64,000 nt of DNA from JAOADN01 sp046155885 (GCA_046155885.1 JBJXFU010000056.1:1-64000), one strand, 5' to 3'. Shown: positions 1 to 8,281, counted from the stretch's first letter. Notes: generated from the sequence alone by a model not told the origin. Numbers and translations: made by a program.

Positions 1-443
1 GGTTCCGGTCCAGATGCCCAACAGGTGTTCCGTCTCCACCGCGTTGCGGTAGCTGTAGATGGTGGCCGGGCTCCGGCCCGTCTTTTCCAGCGCCGCACGG
101 TAGAGCTTCCATGCCTCGCCAAGCGTGATGCCCGCCTTGGGCTTGCCCAGCCCTTCCCCGGCAAGGATCGCAGCCAGCTCCCCCTTGGCCTTCGCCCGGG
201 CTTCCTTGACGCTGATCTCCGGGAACGATCCGAAGGCGCGGCGCACCGTCTTGCGCCCCTTCTCCATCTTGTCGTCCAGCACCCGCACCTCTGTCTGGAC
301 AACCCAACTCTTGGCGGTCTTGCCCACCTTGAGGTAGAGCCCGGGCTGGTCGTCATCGGCCACCAGCTTCTGGCCGGAGGAGAGGAAGGGGAACTTGGCC
401 GCCATCGCGTCAGTCAGGCGGGCCTTGGAGGGTATCGTGGTCA
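1..443 (-). CDS. Tyrosine-type site-specific integrase, N-terminal part (runs off the window start)
   Basis: Reading leftward from an ATG at 443, about 147 codons are open to the window edge. The protein begins MTTIPSKARLTDAMAAKF, then has a small basic domain with LYLKVGKTAKSWVVQ and VRRAFGSFPEISVKEARAKAKGELA, which resembles the arm-binding domain of phage/island integrases (DUF4102-like). The start of a SAM-like core-binding domain follows (TLGEAWKLYRAALEKTGRSP). The catalytic Arg-His-Arg-Tyr domain would lie outside the window, so activity cannot be judged. A tRNA-Asn 3' fragment about 160 bp upstream of the start fits the usual pairing of an integrase with its tRNA attachment site. The family call is inferred from the N-terminal pattern only. 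Confidence 0.75.
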
Positions 444-462
444 TGGGCTGCGTCTCCGGGGT

Positions 463-484
463 TGACGTAAGGCTGACGTAAGGC
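463..484. repeat. Two tandem copies of TGACGTAAGGC
   Basis: TGACGTAAGGC occurs at 463-473 and again immediately at 474-484, just upstream of the integrase start and between it and the tRNA-derived attachment site. Short direct repeats in this position are typical arm-type integrase or excisionase binding sites. That role is inferred from position only. Confidence 0.5.
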
Positions 485-603
485 TCAGATGGGGTCAAGG
501 TATCTTTGCGCGCCAGTCTATGGGGGTGGATGCTAGTCTCAAGCCGTTGTATTCGCTTGTAATAGCCTATCTTAGCCGTCCACCAGCCGTCTAGCCCAGA
601 AAA

Positions 604-648
604 CTGTTAATCAATTGGTCGTAGGTTCGATCCCTACCGCCGGAGCCA
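604..648 (+). other. Attachment site: 3' part of tRNA-Asn (GUU)
   Basis: The segment starts at the anticodon loop (CTGTTAA, anticodon GTT) and continues through the 3' anticodon stem TCAAT, the variable loop and a perfect T arm (GTAGG, loop TTCGATC, CCTAC). It ends with acceptor strand CGCCGGA, discriminator G and CCA. The preceding bases (AGAAA at 599-603) cannot pair with TCAAT, so the 5' half of the tRNA is missing and this is not a functional gene. A 3' tRNA fragment next to an integrase is the classic attR/attL product of element insertion. The intact tRNA-Asn should lie at the other end of the element, to the left of the window. Confidence 0.8.
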
Positions 649-716
649 AGAAATCAAAGGGTTACGCCCTGTCAGCCGCCTAAGACGGTGAGTTAAGACG
701 GGTTTCAGGACGGAAG

Positions 717-740
717 GCGGGCTATCGGCCCGCATTTTTC
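717..740 (+). terminator. Rho-independent terminator downstream of the tRNA-Asn fragment
   Basis: GCGGGC (717-722), loop TATCG and GCCCGC (728-733) form a perfect 6-bp GC stem followed by ATTTTTC. It lies about 70 bp after the tRNA CCA end. It is probably the original terminator of the tRNA-Asn gene, which suggests that sequence to the right of 604 is chromosomal and the element lies to the left. Confidence 0.7.
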
Positions 741-861
741 ACCCCTAAAACAAGGCGTTGCCGCAGCCCCGGGATCGCCACTGTTTGAGAGGGTAGAGGA
801 GTTGCAATGCCAGAAAAGACCCGTGCACCACGAAACAGAACGGTCACACTTGATGATTGAA
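741..861. other. Junction region between tRNA terminator and ugpA remnant
   Basis: No coding sequence, RNA or clear promoter is recognisable here. The stretch separates the tRNA-Asn terminator from the first recognisable ugpA codons at about 862. A functional ugp operon would normally have the end of ugpB or a promoter at this point. The join therefore looks like a deletion or recombination boundary, which is an inference. Confidence 0.4.
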
Positions 862-1617
862 CAGCCCTGGGGCGGCAGGAACACCTGGGTGGGACTAGAC
901 AACTTCCGGTCGATCCTGTCTGACCCCTACTACTGGTCGTCGGTGCGCGTTTCGGTGATCTAAGCGCTGGCGGCGACGGCGCTCGCGATCCTGATGTCGC
1001 TGACGCTCGCCGTCTTCGTGGACCGCCAGCTCGCGGGCTACCGCGCCTAACGCGTGGCGATCATCTGGCCCTATGCGGTGGCCGCGCCGGCCGTTGGCCT
1101 TTCGTTCCAGTTCGTGCTGAACCCGGGCACGGGCATTCTTGCGTATCTCAACACCGCGATCCCGGGCTTCTGGGACCCCTCGTCGTCCGGCACGCAGGCG
1201 GTCATCTCGATCATCTTGGCGGGGGCGTGGAAGCAAGCGGCATACAGCTTTGTCTTCTTCCTCGCGGCATTGCAGTCGACCCCGCGCAGCCTGATCGAGG
1301 CGGCGGCCATGGACGGCGCGCGCCCGCTGCGCCGGGTGATCGACCTGCAATTGCCGCTGCTGACGCCCACGCTGTTCTTCCTTCTGGTCATCAACCTGAC
1401 CGACAGCTTCACCGACAGTTTCGGCATCGTAGATACGCTGACCGGCGGCGGGCCGTTCCGGGCGACCGAGCTCATGGTCTATCGCATCTATGCCGACGGG
1501 TTCCGGGGGTTCGACTACTCGGGCGCGGCCGCGCAGTCGATCGTTCTGATGATGCTCGTCATGGGGCTGACCTTCGTCCAGTTCCGCTATGTCGAGCGGC
1601 GCGTCCACTACAGTTGA
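862..1617 (+). pseudogene. ugpA: ugpA remnant: glycerol-3-phosphate ABC permease, 5'-truncated with two in-frame stops
   Basis: In one frame the sequence reads WVGLDNFRSILSDPYYW, then TAA at 961-963, continues to TAA at 1048-1050, and from the GTG at 1054 stays open to TGA at 1615-1617. The aligned product matches UgpA, including the EAA loop SLIEAAAMDGARPLRR and the C-terminus FVQFRYVERRVHYS. About 50 N-terminal residues of a normal roughly 290-residue UgpA are missing, covering the first membrane segment. Two nonsense codons plus the truncation make it a pseudogene, although the 188-codon 3' part could be translated from the GTG. ugpE and ugpC follow intact; ugpB is not found upstream. Confidence 0.85.
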
Positions 1618-1626
1618 GGTCAGAGC

Positions 1627-2556
1627 ATGATTGAACGCACCCCGGTTCTGAACGTCGTCACGCACCTGATCCTCTTGTCGGGGCTGGCGATGATCCTGGT
1701 GCCGATCTGGGTGGCGTTCTGCGCGGCCACGCACAGCCTGCAAGAGGTCAACACCGCCCCGGTCGAGCTTTGGCCGGGCGACCAGTTCTGGCCGAACCTG
1801 CGCCAGGCCTGGGTTGAATCCGACTTCGGGCCGAAGTTCGTGAACTCCTTCCTTGTTGCGGTGGGGGTTGTCGTCGGCAAAGTGACGCTCGCCTGCATCA
1901 CCGCCTTCAGCCTCGTCTTCTTCAACTACCGGGGCCGGATGCTCCTGTTCTGGATCATCTTCATCACCCTGATGCTGCCGTTGGAAGTGCGGATCGTGCC
2001 CACCTACGCGGTGGCCGCGAACGCGCTCTCGCCGTTCCAGACGATCCTCGACATCACCGGCCTGTCCCGTGCGATCCAGTGGGCGACGGGGGTCGAGGTC
2101 AAGCTCGACTGGAACCCCCTCAATTCCTACACCGGGCTGATCCTGCCGCTGGTCGCCACCGCCACGGGCACGTTCCTTTACCGGCAGTTCTTCCTGACGA
2201 TCCCTGACGAACTCGTCGAGGCCGCCCGGATGGACGGGGCCGGACCGCTGCGGTTCCTTTGGGACGTGCTTATCCCGCTCAGCCGGACGAATATCGCCGC
2301 GCTGGCGACGATCATGTTCGTTTACGCGTGGAACCAGTATCTTTGGCCGCTGCTGATCACCACCGACCGCGCAGGCTACGGCACGGTCGTGATCCAGCTG
2401 TCCGACCTTGTGCCCGACCAGCTGGCCACGGGCGGCGGCACCCCGACCTGGCACCTCGCGATGGCGGCGACCATGGTCGTCATGCTGCCCCCCGTCGCCG
2501 TCGTCATCTTCATGCAGCACTGGTTCGTTCGCGGCCTGATCAACACTGACAAGTAA
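1627..2556 (+). CDS. ugpE: sn-glycerol-3-phosphate ABC transporter permease UgpE
   Basis: Inner-membrane subunit of the MalG type, 309 residues. Six hydrophobic segments are visible, beginning with VVTHLILLSGLAMILVPIWV and including LVFFNYRGRMLLFWIIFITL. The EAA coupling loop is LVEAARMDGAGPLRFLW at about residue 200, followed by the UgpE-like stretch MFVYAWNQYLWPLLITTD. Family role: with UgpA it forms the channel for glycerol-3-phosphate (or its diesters) delivered by UgpB and driven by UgpC. It starts 9 bp after the ugpA stop and is followed 11 bp later by ugpC, so all three form one operon. Because ugpA is broken and ugpB missing, the importer is probably non-functional unless partner genes exist elsewhere. 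Confidence 0.88.
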   Translation: MIERTPVLNVVTHLILLSGLAMILVPIWVAFCAATHSLQEVNTAPVELWPGDQFWPNLRQAWVESDFGPKFVNSFLVAVGVVVGKVTLACITAFSLVFFNYRGRMLLFWIIFITLMLPLEVRIVPTYAVAANALSPFQTILDITGLSRAIQWATGVEVKLDWNPLNSYTGLILPLVATATGTFLYRQFFLTIPDELVEAARMDGAGPLRFLWDVLIPLSRTNIAALATIMFVYAWNQYLWPLLITTDRAGYGTVVIQLSDLVPDQLATGGGTPTWHLAMAATMVVMLPPVAVVIFMQHWFVRGLINTDK

Positions 2557-2567
2557 GGAGTCGCGCG

Positions 2568-3671
2568 ATGGCCGACATCTCGGTCCGCAACGTCACCAAG
2601 ACATACGGCAAGGATGGCACCGCGCTCCACGACGTCAGCCTCGACATCCGGAACGGCGAGTTCGTCGTCATCCTCGGGCCCTCGGGCTGCGGCAAGTCCA
2701 CGCTTCTGCGCATGATCGCGGGACTTGAGGCGATATCCTCGGGCGACATCCTGATCGGGGGCCGCCGGGTCAACGATCTCGAACCGCGCGAGCGGGGCTG
2801 CGCGATGGTCTTTCAGAACTATGCGCTTTGCCCGCACATGACGGTCGCCGAAAACATCGGCTATGCGCTCAAGGTCGCGGGTGTCCCCCGGGCGGCCCGC
2901 AACGCGCAAGTCGCCAAGACCGCCGCTACCATCGGCCTGGCGGAGTTCCTTGACCGCAGACCCGGCCAGCTTTCGGGCGGACAGCGCCAGCGCGTGGCAA
3001 TGGCGCGCGCGATCATCCGCGAACCGCAGGTCTTTCTCTTCGACGAACCCCTGTCCAACCTGGACGCGGAACTCCGGGTGCAGATGCGCCAGGAAATCCG
3101 CCGCATCCATTCCCAGGTGGGGGCCACGTCCGTCTTCGTGACGCACGACCAGCACGAGGCGATGACCCTCGCCGACCGGCTGGTCGTCATGAACAAGGGC
3201 ACCGTCGAGCAAGTCGGCTCGCCGGCCGAAGTCTATGCCAGCCCAGCCAGCGCCTATGTCGCGAGCTTCATCGGCAGCCCCCCCCTGAGCCTTCTTCCAG
3301 GTCAGATCGAATACGACCGACGCGTGGTTCGGCTCGAGGATGCCCAGAGCCTGCCCGTCGCGGCCCGCCTGGCCCCCGAACTGAACGGCTTGCTTGTGCT
3401 TGTCGGGCTGAGGGCAGAGCTGCTGCGCCTTGCCCCGATCGAGCGGGCGGCCCTGCGGGCGCGCGTCGACTTCGTCGAGGAACTCGGCGCAGCGCGGCTT
3501 CTGACGCTGCGCATCGAGGATCTTGCCCTGTCGCTTCTGACCTCGGAGCGGCCGGATGTCTCTCCCGGTCAGACGGTCGGCGTGACGGTTCCGCCCGAGG
3601 CGATGCATCTTTTCGACGCCCTTTCGGGGCGACGGATCGACCTGCACGTCCCCGAATGGTCCATCGCCTGA
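2568..3671 (+). CDS. ugpC: sn-glycerol-3-phosphate ABC transporter ATP-binding protein UgpC
   Basis: A 367-residue MalK/UgpC-type ATPase. Walker A is GPSGCGKST (about 36-44), Q-loop MVFQNYALCP, signature LSGGQRQR, Walker B VFLFDEPLSNLD and H-loop VFVTHDQHEAM. All catalytic motifs are intact. The C-terminal 110 residues carry the regulatory OB-fold domain of this subfamily. It starts 11 bp after ugpE behind AAGGAG. MalK-type ATPases can sometimes serve other importers, which may explain why this reading frame is preserved while ugpA decays; that is speculation. The ugpC symbol rests on similarity and on position after ugpAE. Confidence 0.85.
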   Translation: MADISVRNVTKTYGKDGTALHDVSLDIRNGEFVVILGPSGCGKSTLLRMIAGLEAISSGDILIGGRRVNDLEPRERGCAMVFQNYALCPHMTVAENIGYALKVAGVPRAARNAQVAKTAATIGLAEFLDRRPGQLSGGQRQRVAMARAIIREPQVFLFDEPLSNLDAELRVQMRQEIRRIHSQVGATSVFVTHDQHEAMTLADRLVVMNKGTVEQVGSPAEVYASPASAYVASFIGSPPLSLLPGQIEYDRRVVRLEDAQSLPVAARLAPELNGLLVLVGLRAELLRLAPIERAALRARVDFVEELGAARLLTLRIEDLALSLLTSERPDVSPGQTVGVTVPPEAMHLFDALSGRRIDLHVPEWSIA

Positions 3672-4091
3672 ACGCCGCGGGCATGGTCGGGGATCGCGTC
3701 CTGGGCACTTGAGCGGATCGATGGACGGCCGTTCCCGACTCAAGAAGGTCGGCGCCGCGACGATTGACCATTGGACGACAAGACGCGCCGCCTTGACCGG
3801 TCAGCTTGGCCCCCTTGCGCAAGATCCGCCAGTGAAGACATCACGAGCCATCAGTCGGACCAACCCGACGACGCGTCGGCCAATGTCGACGTGCACCGCT
3901 CGCAATGGAGCATCGAGTGGCAGGTCGAGAAGCTTCGATCCCGGCCCCGCCCCCTCCGCCACTTGTTTCACGTCCTGAACACCCTTCCCACAGTTCCGCA
4001 TAGCGCGGCCGGCTGCGCCCTTTCTGCGTCCAGGTCGCTTAGCCGGAGCCGTCTCGGGGCCCGGAGCCTGGTTTTCTGGCCGGGGGGGGGG
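3672..4091. other. 420-bp region without recognisable gene
   Basis: The region lies between ugpC (+) and the convergent cupin operon (-). Short open frames on both strands give proteins without recognisable motifs and with composition unlike the neighbouring genes. A run of ten G residues (4082-4091) abuts the cupin stop codon. No convincing terminator stem was found. It may be eroded coding DNA left by rearrangement of the ugp region, but nothing in the sequence proves this. Confidence 0.4.
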
Positions 4092-4505
4092 TCATGACTT
4101 GGGCGGAAGCAGACGGAAATCGGGAAGGTCGCGCAGCGCCTGTTCGGGGCCGGCGGGCGAATAGACGACGAACAGCGTCATCGGCGTGGTGCCGGTGTTC
4201 AGGGTCGAATGGTACCGGCTTTCGGGCACGTAGATCGTGCAGCCCGGCCCGACCCGTTCGGTCAGCGGCTTGCCCACGTCATCCTCGACCATCTGTTCGC
4301 CGGTCCCCTCCATCACCAGGATGATCTCCTCGGCGCCGGAATGGTTGTGCCGCGCATGGCCGCCGCCGGGGGCGACTTGCACGATCCCGCCCGAAAACCG
4401 CGCCGCCCCGTTCACCGAGGGCCCCACCGTCAGGGCAAGCTCGCCCCAGTCGAAGCCGAAGCGTTCCACGTTGTCGGGCCGGACGAAGAAATTGGTGCCG
4501 TTCAT
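4092..4505 (-). CDS. Single-domain cupin protein
   Basis: A 137-residue cupin. The metal motif GGGHARHNHSGAEE gives His53, His55 and Glu59/Glu60, and the second motif supplies His99 (VPESRYHSTLN), the usual 3-His/1-Glu metal set. The ATG at 4505 is chosen because it is preceded by AAGGGA and forms an ATGA overlap with the stop of the upstream TIM-barrel gene. A longer frame starting at 4619 lies inside that gene and has no support. As the last gene of the DJ-1/UPF0261/TIM-barrel operon it may isomerise or hydrolyse a small pathway intermediate. Substrate unknown. Confidence 0.8.
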   Translation of the reverse strand: MNGTNFFVRPDNVERFGFDWGELALTVGPSVNGAARFSGGIVQVAPGGGHARHNHSGAEEIILVMEGTGEQMVEDDVGKPLTERVGPGCTIYVPESRYHSTLNTGTTPMTLFVVYSPAGPEQALRDLPDFRLLPPKS

Positions 4506-5353
4506 GTCGGATTCCCTTTGCTGGCGGTCCTTATGGCCTTGAAGGCGCGGGTCTGGTCGGCGACGGCCCGTTCCACCGGCAGCCGTTCCATCGAGCTTGC
4601 GCCGTAGAACCCGTTGCATCCCGGACAGGCGTTCAGGATGGCGGCCGCATCGTCAGGCATCGCGATCGGGCCGCCGTGGCAGAGCACGATCACATCGTCG
4701 CGCACCGCCCGGGCGGCGCGGATGATCGCGTCGATCTTTGCGGCGCAGTCGGCGAGGGTCCAGACCGAGGTGGCCCCGATCGCCCCCCCCGTCGTCACGC
4801 CCATGTGGGCCACGACGATGTCGGCCCCGGCCCCGGTCATCGCCTCGGCCTCGGCAGGGGTGAACACATAGGGCGTCGTCAAGAGGTCGAGCGCATGGGA
4901 GGCCGCGATCATCTCGACCTCCAGCCCGTAGCCCATGCCGGTCTCCTCGAAACTCTGGCGCATCGTGCCGTCGAACAGGCCGATGGTGGGGAAGTTCTGG
5001 ACGCCAGAGAAGCCCATCGCCTTCAACTCGGCCAGGAATTGCGGCATCAGCACGAACGGATCGGTGCCGTTGACGCCAGCAAGCACGGGGGTATGGAGGA
5101 CAACGGGCAGAACCTCGACCGCCATTTCCTTCACGATCTGGTTGGCATTGCCATAGGCCAGAAGCCCGGCGGCCGAGCCACGCCCGGCCATCCGGTAGCG
5201 GCCGGAATTGTAGATGATGATCAGGTCGATCCCCCCCGCTTCCTCGGACTTCGCCGAAAGGCCGGTCCCCGCCCCGCCGCCGACGATGGGAATGCCGCGC
5301 GCGACCTGGTCGCGAAGGCGGGTCAGGATGGCCTGGCGGGGAATGGCGGGCAT
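4502..5353 (-). CDS. PEP-hydrolase-family TIM-barrel protein (Tm-1 C-terminal-like)
   Basis: A 283-residue protein matching the family annotated as phosphoenolpyruvate hydrolase-like (PF09370). Features are IVGGGAGTGLSAKSEEAGG near the N-terminus, IIIYNSGRYRMAGRGS, FSGVQNFPTIGLFDG, ADIVVAHMGVTTGGAIGA and a glycine-rich C-terminal phosphate-site-like segment CHGGPIAMPDDA. In plants the same domain forms the C-terminal half of the tomato Tm-1 virus-resistance protein, with the UPF0261 domain as the N-terminal half; here that partner is the adjacent gene. It starts 11 bp after UPF0261 and overlaps the cupin start. The biochemical role of the bacterial pair is unknown to me; PEP hydrolase is a family name, not evidence of activity here. 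Confidence 0.8.
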   Translation of the reverse strand: MPAIPRQAILTRLRDQVARGIPIVGGGAGTGLSAKSEEAGGIDLIIIYNSGRYRMAGRGSAAGLLAYGNANQIVKEMAVEVLPVVLHTPVLAGVNGTDPFVLMPQFLAELKAMGFSGVQNFPTIGLFDGTMRQSFEETGMGYGLEVEMIAASHALDLLTTPYVFTPAEAEAMTGAGADIVVAHMGVTTGGAIGATSVWTLADCAAKIDAIIRAARAVRDDVIVLCHGGPIAMPDDAAAILNACPGCNGFYGASSMERLPVERAVADQTRAFKAIRTASKGNPT

Positions 5354-5364
5354 GGGTGCGTCTT

Positions 5365-6564
5365 TCAGGTCAGGTCACGGAAGGCCGCGACAGCAGCGGC
5401 AGCGAAGGCGGGGTCGTTGATATGGTACGGCAACCGCGTCACGCGCCGCGAGGGGGTCGCGACAAGCGCCGTCTCGACCGCACGGAACAGCGCCGCGTCC
5501 GCATCGGGGTCGTGGAACGGCCCGCCCGGCGCATCGAGCGCCGAGATGCCGCCTTCGGGGATCAGCAGATGCACCGGTCCCCCGCACAGGTTCAGCCGCC
5601 CCGCGATCCACGCCCCGATCCGCCCGCATTCCCCGGCCGTCGTGCGCATCAGCGTGACCTGCGGGTTGTGGCGATAGAAAAGCCGGTCGCGGTACCGCTC
5701 CGGCACGCTGTCCGGCGCGCCGAAGTTCACCATGTCGCAGGCCCCGAGCGACCCGACCCAGGGCAGGCCGGTGCGCGCGGCGGCGCCGAAGCGGTCGGAA
5801 TCGCAGGCCAGCACGCCGCCGCACAGAAGGTCGGCCACCTCGGTCGTGGTGATGTCGATGAACCCCGACAGAAGGCCGGAATCGGCCAGCTTCTCCATCG
5901 TCCGCCCGCCGGTGCCCGTGGCGTGGAAGACAAGGCAATCCAGATCGTCCTTCAGCGCGGCGGCAATGGCGGTCACGCAGGGCGTGGTGACCCCGAACAT
6001 CGTCAGGCCGATGGCCGGCCGGTCCGCCCGCCCCGCATGGGGTTTGGCGACCATGCCCAGCATCGCCTGCGCCGCGTTGTGCAGGATCACGCGGTTCAGC
6101 GGGTTCAGCCCCGCCAGGTCGGTCACGGCCGGAACCATCACGATGTCCGAGATCCCGACGTAAGGCGCGGTGTCGCCGGATGCCAGGGTGCTGACCATGA
6201 CCTTCGGCAACCCGTAGGGAAGGACGCGCATCCCGGCCGTCACGATCGAGGTGCCGCCCCCGCCGCCGATGCCAAGGACGCCCGCCGCATCGCCGCGCGC
6301 GGCAAGATAGCGGGCCAGCGCCACGCCCATCGCCGCCACCGCCCACCCCCGGTCGTCGCCCTCCAGGACGGCGGCCGCCCCGTCGGGATGGCGGGCTGCC
6401 ACCGTTGCGGCCGGGACATCGACCGCTATCGTCGCGGCCCGGGTTCCGACGTCCACGATCTCCACCCGGTGACCCGCGCGAAGGATCGAGGCCAGGTGGG
6501 AAAGCTCCTCGCCCTTGGTGTCGGCTGTGCCGACCAGCAGGATCGGTTTCGTCGGGCCGGTCAC
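5365..6564 (-). CDS. UPF0261 family protein (Tm-1-like ATP-binding domain)
   Basis: A 399-residue UPF0261 protein (PF06792). Hallmarks are the N-terminal strand-loop ILLVGTADTKGEELSHL, a central glycine-rich loop GIGGGGGTSIVTAGMRVLPYGLPK followed by VMVSTLASGDTAPYVG, and VTDLAGLNPLNRVILHNAA. The family is the N-terminal half of plant Tm-1, whose structure binds ATP. The start is GTG at 6564, forming a GTGA overlap with the DJ-1 stop, which implies translational coupling. Length is normal. No molecular function is proven for bacterial members; the conserved pairing with the TIM-barrel gene downstream suggests a two-subunit enzyme. Confidence 0.82.
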   Translation of the reverse strand: MTGPTKPILLVGTADTKGEELSHLASILRAGHRVEIVDVGTRAATIAVDVPAATVAARHPDGAAAVLEGDDRGWAVAAMGVALARYLAARGDAAGVLGIGGGGGTSIVTAGMRVLPYGLPKVMVSTLASGDTAPYVGISDIVMVPAVTDLAGLNPLNRVILHNAAQAMLGMVAKPHAGRADRPAIGLTMFGVTTPCVTAIAAALKDDLDCLVFHATGTGGRTMEKLADSGLLSGFIDITTTEVADLLCGGVLACDSDRFGAAARTGLPWVGSLGACDMVNFGAPDSVPERYRDRLFYRHNPQVTLMRTTAGECGRIGAWIAGRLNLCGGPVHLLIPEGGISALDAPGGPFHDPDADAALFRAVETALVATPSRRVTRLPYHINDPAFAAAAVAAFRDLT

Positions 6565-7313
6565 TTCACCAGTTGCTGCACCAGCGCCGCGACCATGCGC
6601 GGCAGGTCATAGGGGAAGCGCGCCGTGATCAGGTTGCCGTCCACCACGCAAGGCTCGTCCAGAACGGTGGCACCGGCGTTGGCCAGGTCGGGATGGATGT
6701 TCCAGACCGCCGTGGCCCGCCTGCCCTTCAGGATGCCCGCACTGACCATCACCCATTGCCCGTGACAGATCGCGCAGGTCGGCTTGCCTGACGCCAGCAT
6801 GTCGCGCACGAAGGCCTGCGCGTCCTTGTCGGCGCGCAGGGCGTCGGGGTTCCAGCAGCCCCCCGGAAAAATGCAGGCGTCGTAGTCGGCGACCCTCGCC
6901 TCGTCCATGTAGCGGTCGATGGCCAGCCAGCCCGCGTTCTCCATCAGGCGGATGGCCAACACATGGGTCTTCGTCAGCGGCGGAAACCGCAGGCCCAGCG
7001 TCGGGTGGAATTCGCCGATGCGGGGGGACACCACATGCACGACCGCGCCATGTTCGGTCAGCCACTTCATCGCGCCGGTGATCTCGACCTCTTCCACGCC
7101 ATTGGTGCAGCAGATGGCGATCTTCCGGCCGCGCAGCAGTTCGGGGTCCGACGGCGGATCGAAGAGGAAATCGTGAAGCTCGCGGTTCAACTCGCCATCC
7201 GCCGTCACCAGAAGCTCGGTTGAAATCGACGGAACCGGCGACGGGGTCATGAAGGCCTGCGCGCGCAGCAGGGCGGCGTTCGTGGCCGAAGCGGGATTGT
7301 GGGGCTTGTTCAT
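6561..7313 (-). CDS. DJ-1/PfpI family protein (class I glutamine amidotransferase-like)
   Basis: A 250-residue DJ-1/PfpI protein. The nucleophile elbow AICHGQW carries Cys183 followed by His184. The conserved Glu lies in NGVEEVEITG (residues 72-80). Extra N-terminal residues (about 1-60) precede the core beginning GRKIAICC. The family includes glyoxalase III/deglycase-like, hydratase and protease-like members, so the reaction cannot be assigned. It is the first gene of the four-gene operon, with GGAGGGAG placed 6-7 bp before the ATG at 7313. The divergent gene across the 103-bp gap is a sugar epimerase. Confidence 0.82.
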   Translation of the reverse strand: MNKPHNPASATNAALLRAQAFMTPSPVPSISTELLVTADGELNRELHDFLFDPPSDPELLRGRKIAICCTNGVEEVEITGAMKWLTEHGAVVHVVSPRIGEFHPTLGLRFPPLTKTHVLAIRLMENAGWLAIDRYMDEARVADYDACIFPGGCWNPDALRADKDAQAFVRDMLASGKPTCAICHGQWVMVSAGILKGRRATAVWNIHPDLANAGATVLDEPCVVDGNLITARFPYDLPRMVAALVQQLVK

Positions 7314-7345
7314 CGTCGTCTCCCTCCGGGTCTTTTCGCTGGAAT

Positions 7346-7357
7346 CTGTAATAACAG
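7346..7357. promoter_or_regulatory. Candidate operator CTGTAATAACAG in divergent promoter region
   Basis: CTGT and ACAG arms around AATA lie in the 103-bp gap between the DJ-1 operon (-) and the epimerase gene (+). The site is short and could be chance. No cognate regulator is adjacent. Confidence 0.22.
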
Positions 7358-7416
7358 TGGTTCACAACATCGGCGAGAGGGCTTGCCCTGTTTTCCGTAG
7401 AGGGGACGAACATCGC

Positions 7417-8268
7417 ATGAAACTTGGCTTCAACCTTCTGCTCTGGACGCCGCACGTGACGGCGGAACACGAACCGATCCTGCGGGCGCTGAAGGACGCG
7501 GGCTATGACGGGGTCGAAGTCCCGATGTTCGAGGGCGACAGCGACCACTACGCCCGGCTCGGCGACCTTCTGGATCGCATCGGGCTTGGCCGTACCGTCG
7601 TCAGCGTAATGGGCGCGGGCTGCAATGCGCTGTCGGCCAGCCCGGCGGAACAGGCGGCGGCGCTCGACCGCGCCAAATGGTGCATCGACAACTGCGCGGC
7701 GCTCGGCGCGCCGATCCTCGGCGGGCCGATGCACTCGGAACTCGGCGCATTCAGCGGCGAACCCGCCACCGCCGCAGAACGCGCGCGGGCGGTGTCGTTC
7801 CACCGCCGCGCGGGCGATCACGCGGCCGCCAAGGGGGTCACCTTCGCGCTCGAGGCACTGAACCGGTTCGAATGCTATTTCCTGAACACGATGCGACAGC
7901 TGGCCGACTACCTGACCGAAGTCGACCATCCCCACGTCAGGGGCATGTACGACACCTTCCATGCCAACATCGAGGAAAAGGACCCGGTCGCGGCCATCGC
8001 CGACATCCGCCCGCAGATGGTGCATGTCCACATCTCGGAAAACGACCGGGGCACGCCGGGCAAGGGCCATGTGCCGTGGGACGCGACCTACAAGGCGCTG
8101 CGCGCGTCGGGCTACGACGGATGGCTGACGATCGAGGCTTTCGGCCGCGCCATGCCCGCACTCGCCGCCGCCACCCGGGTCTGGCGCGACTTCGCCCCGA
8201 ACTCCGAAGAGGTGTACCTGCTCGGCCTGCGCAACATGCGGGACGGCTGGGCGAAGGCAGGCGGATAA
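7417..8268 (+). CDS. Sugar (phosphate) isomerase/epimerase, D-tagatose 3-epimerase-like TIM barrel
   Basis: A 283-residue xylose-isomerase-like TIM barrel. The motif FALEALNRFECYF matches the D-tagatose/D-psicose 3-epimerase family. The metal set is readable as Glu146, Asp179 (MYDTFH), His205 (VHVHISE) and Glu240 (LTIEAFG), with HISENDRGTPGKGHV forming the typical substrate loop. The ATG at 7417 starts exactly at MKLGFNLLLW, as family members do; upstream in-frame codons to 7249 lack homology. The gene stands alone, divergent from the DJ-1 operon and convergent with the rhamnose-mutarotase gene. A ketose 3-epimerase role is likely, but the sugar is unknown. Confidence 0.82.
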   Translation: MKLGFNLLLWTPHVTAEHEPILRALKDAGYDGVEVPMFEGDSDHYARLGDLLDRIGLGRTVVSVMGAGCNALSASPAEQAAALDRAKWCIDNCAALGAPILGGPMHSELGAFSGEPATAAERARAVSFHRRAGDHAAAKGVTFALEALNRFECYFLNTMRQLADYLTEVDHPHVRGMYDTFHANIEEKDPVAAIADIRPQMVHVHISENDRGTPGKGHVPWDATYKALRASGYDGWLTIEAFGRAMPALAAATRVWRDFAPNSEEVYLLGLRNMRDGWAKAGG

Positions 8269-8281
8269 GACCCCGCACGCC

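Noticed and set aside
604..648. Complete tRNA-Asn gene
   Set aside because: Only the 3' part is present: bases before the anticodon loop do not pair with the 3' stem and no D arm or 5' acceptor strand is found.
895..2520. 541-codon open frame on the minus strand
   Set aside because: Antisense to ugpA/ugpE; low-complexity charged composition and no motif.
4082..4091. Run of ten G residues as a possible phase-variation tract
   Set aside because: It lies outside the coding frame, immediately after the cupin stop, so slippage would not switch a protein on or off.
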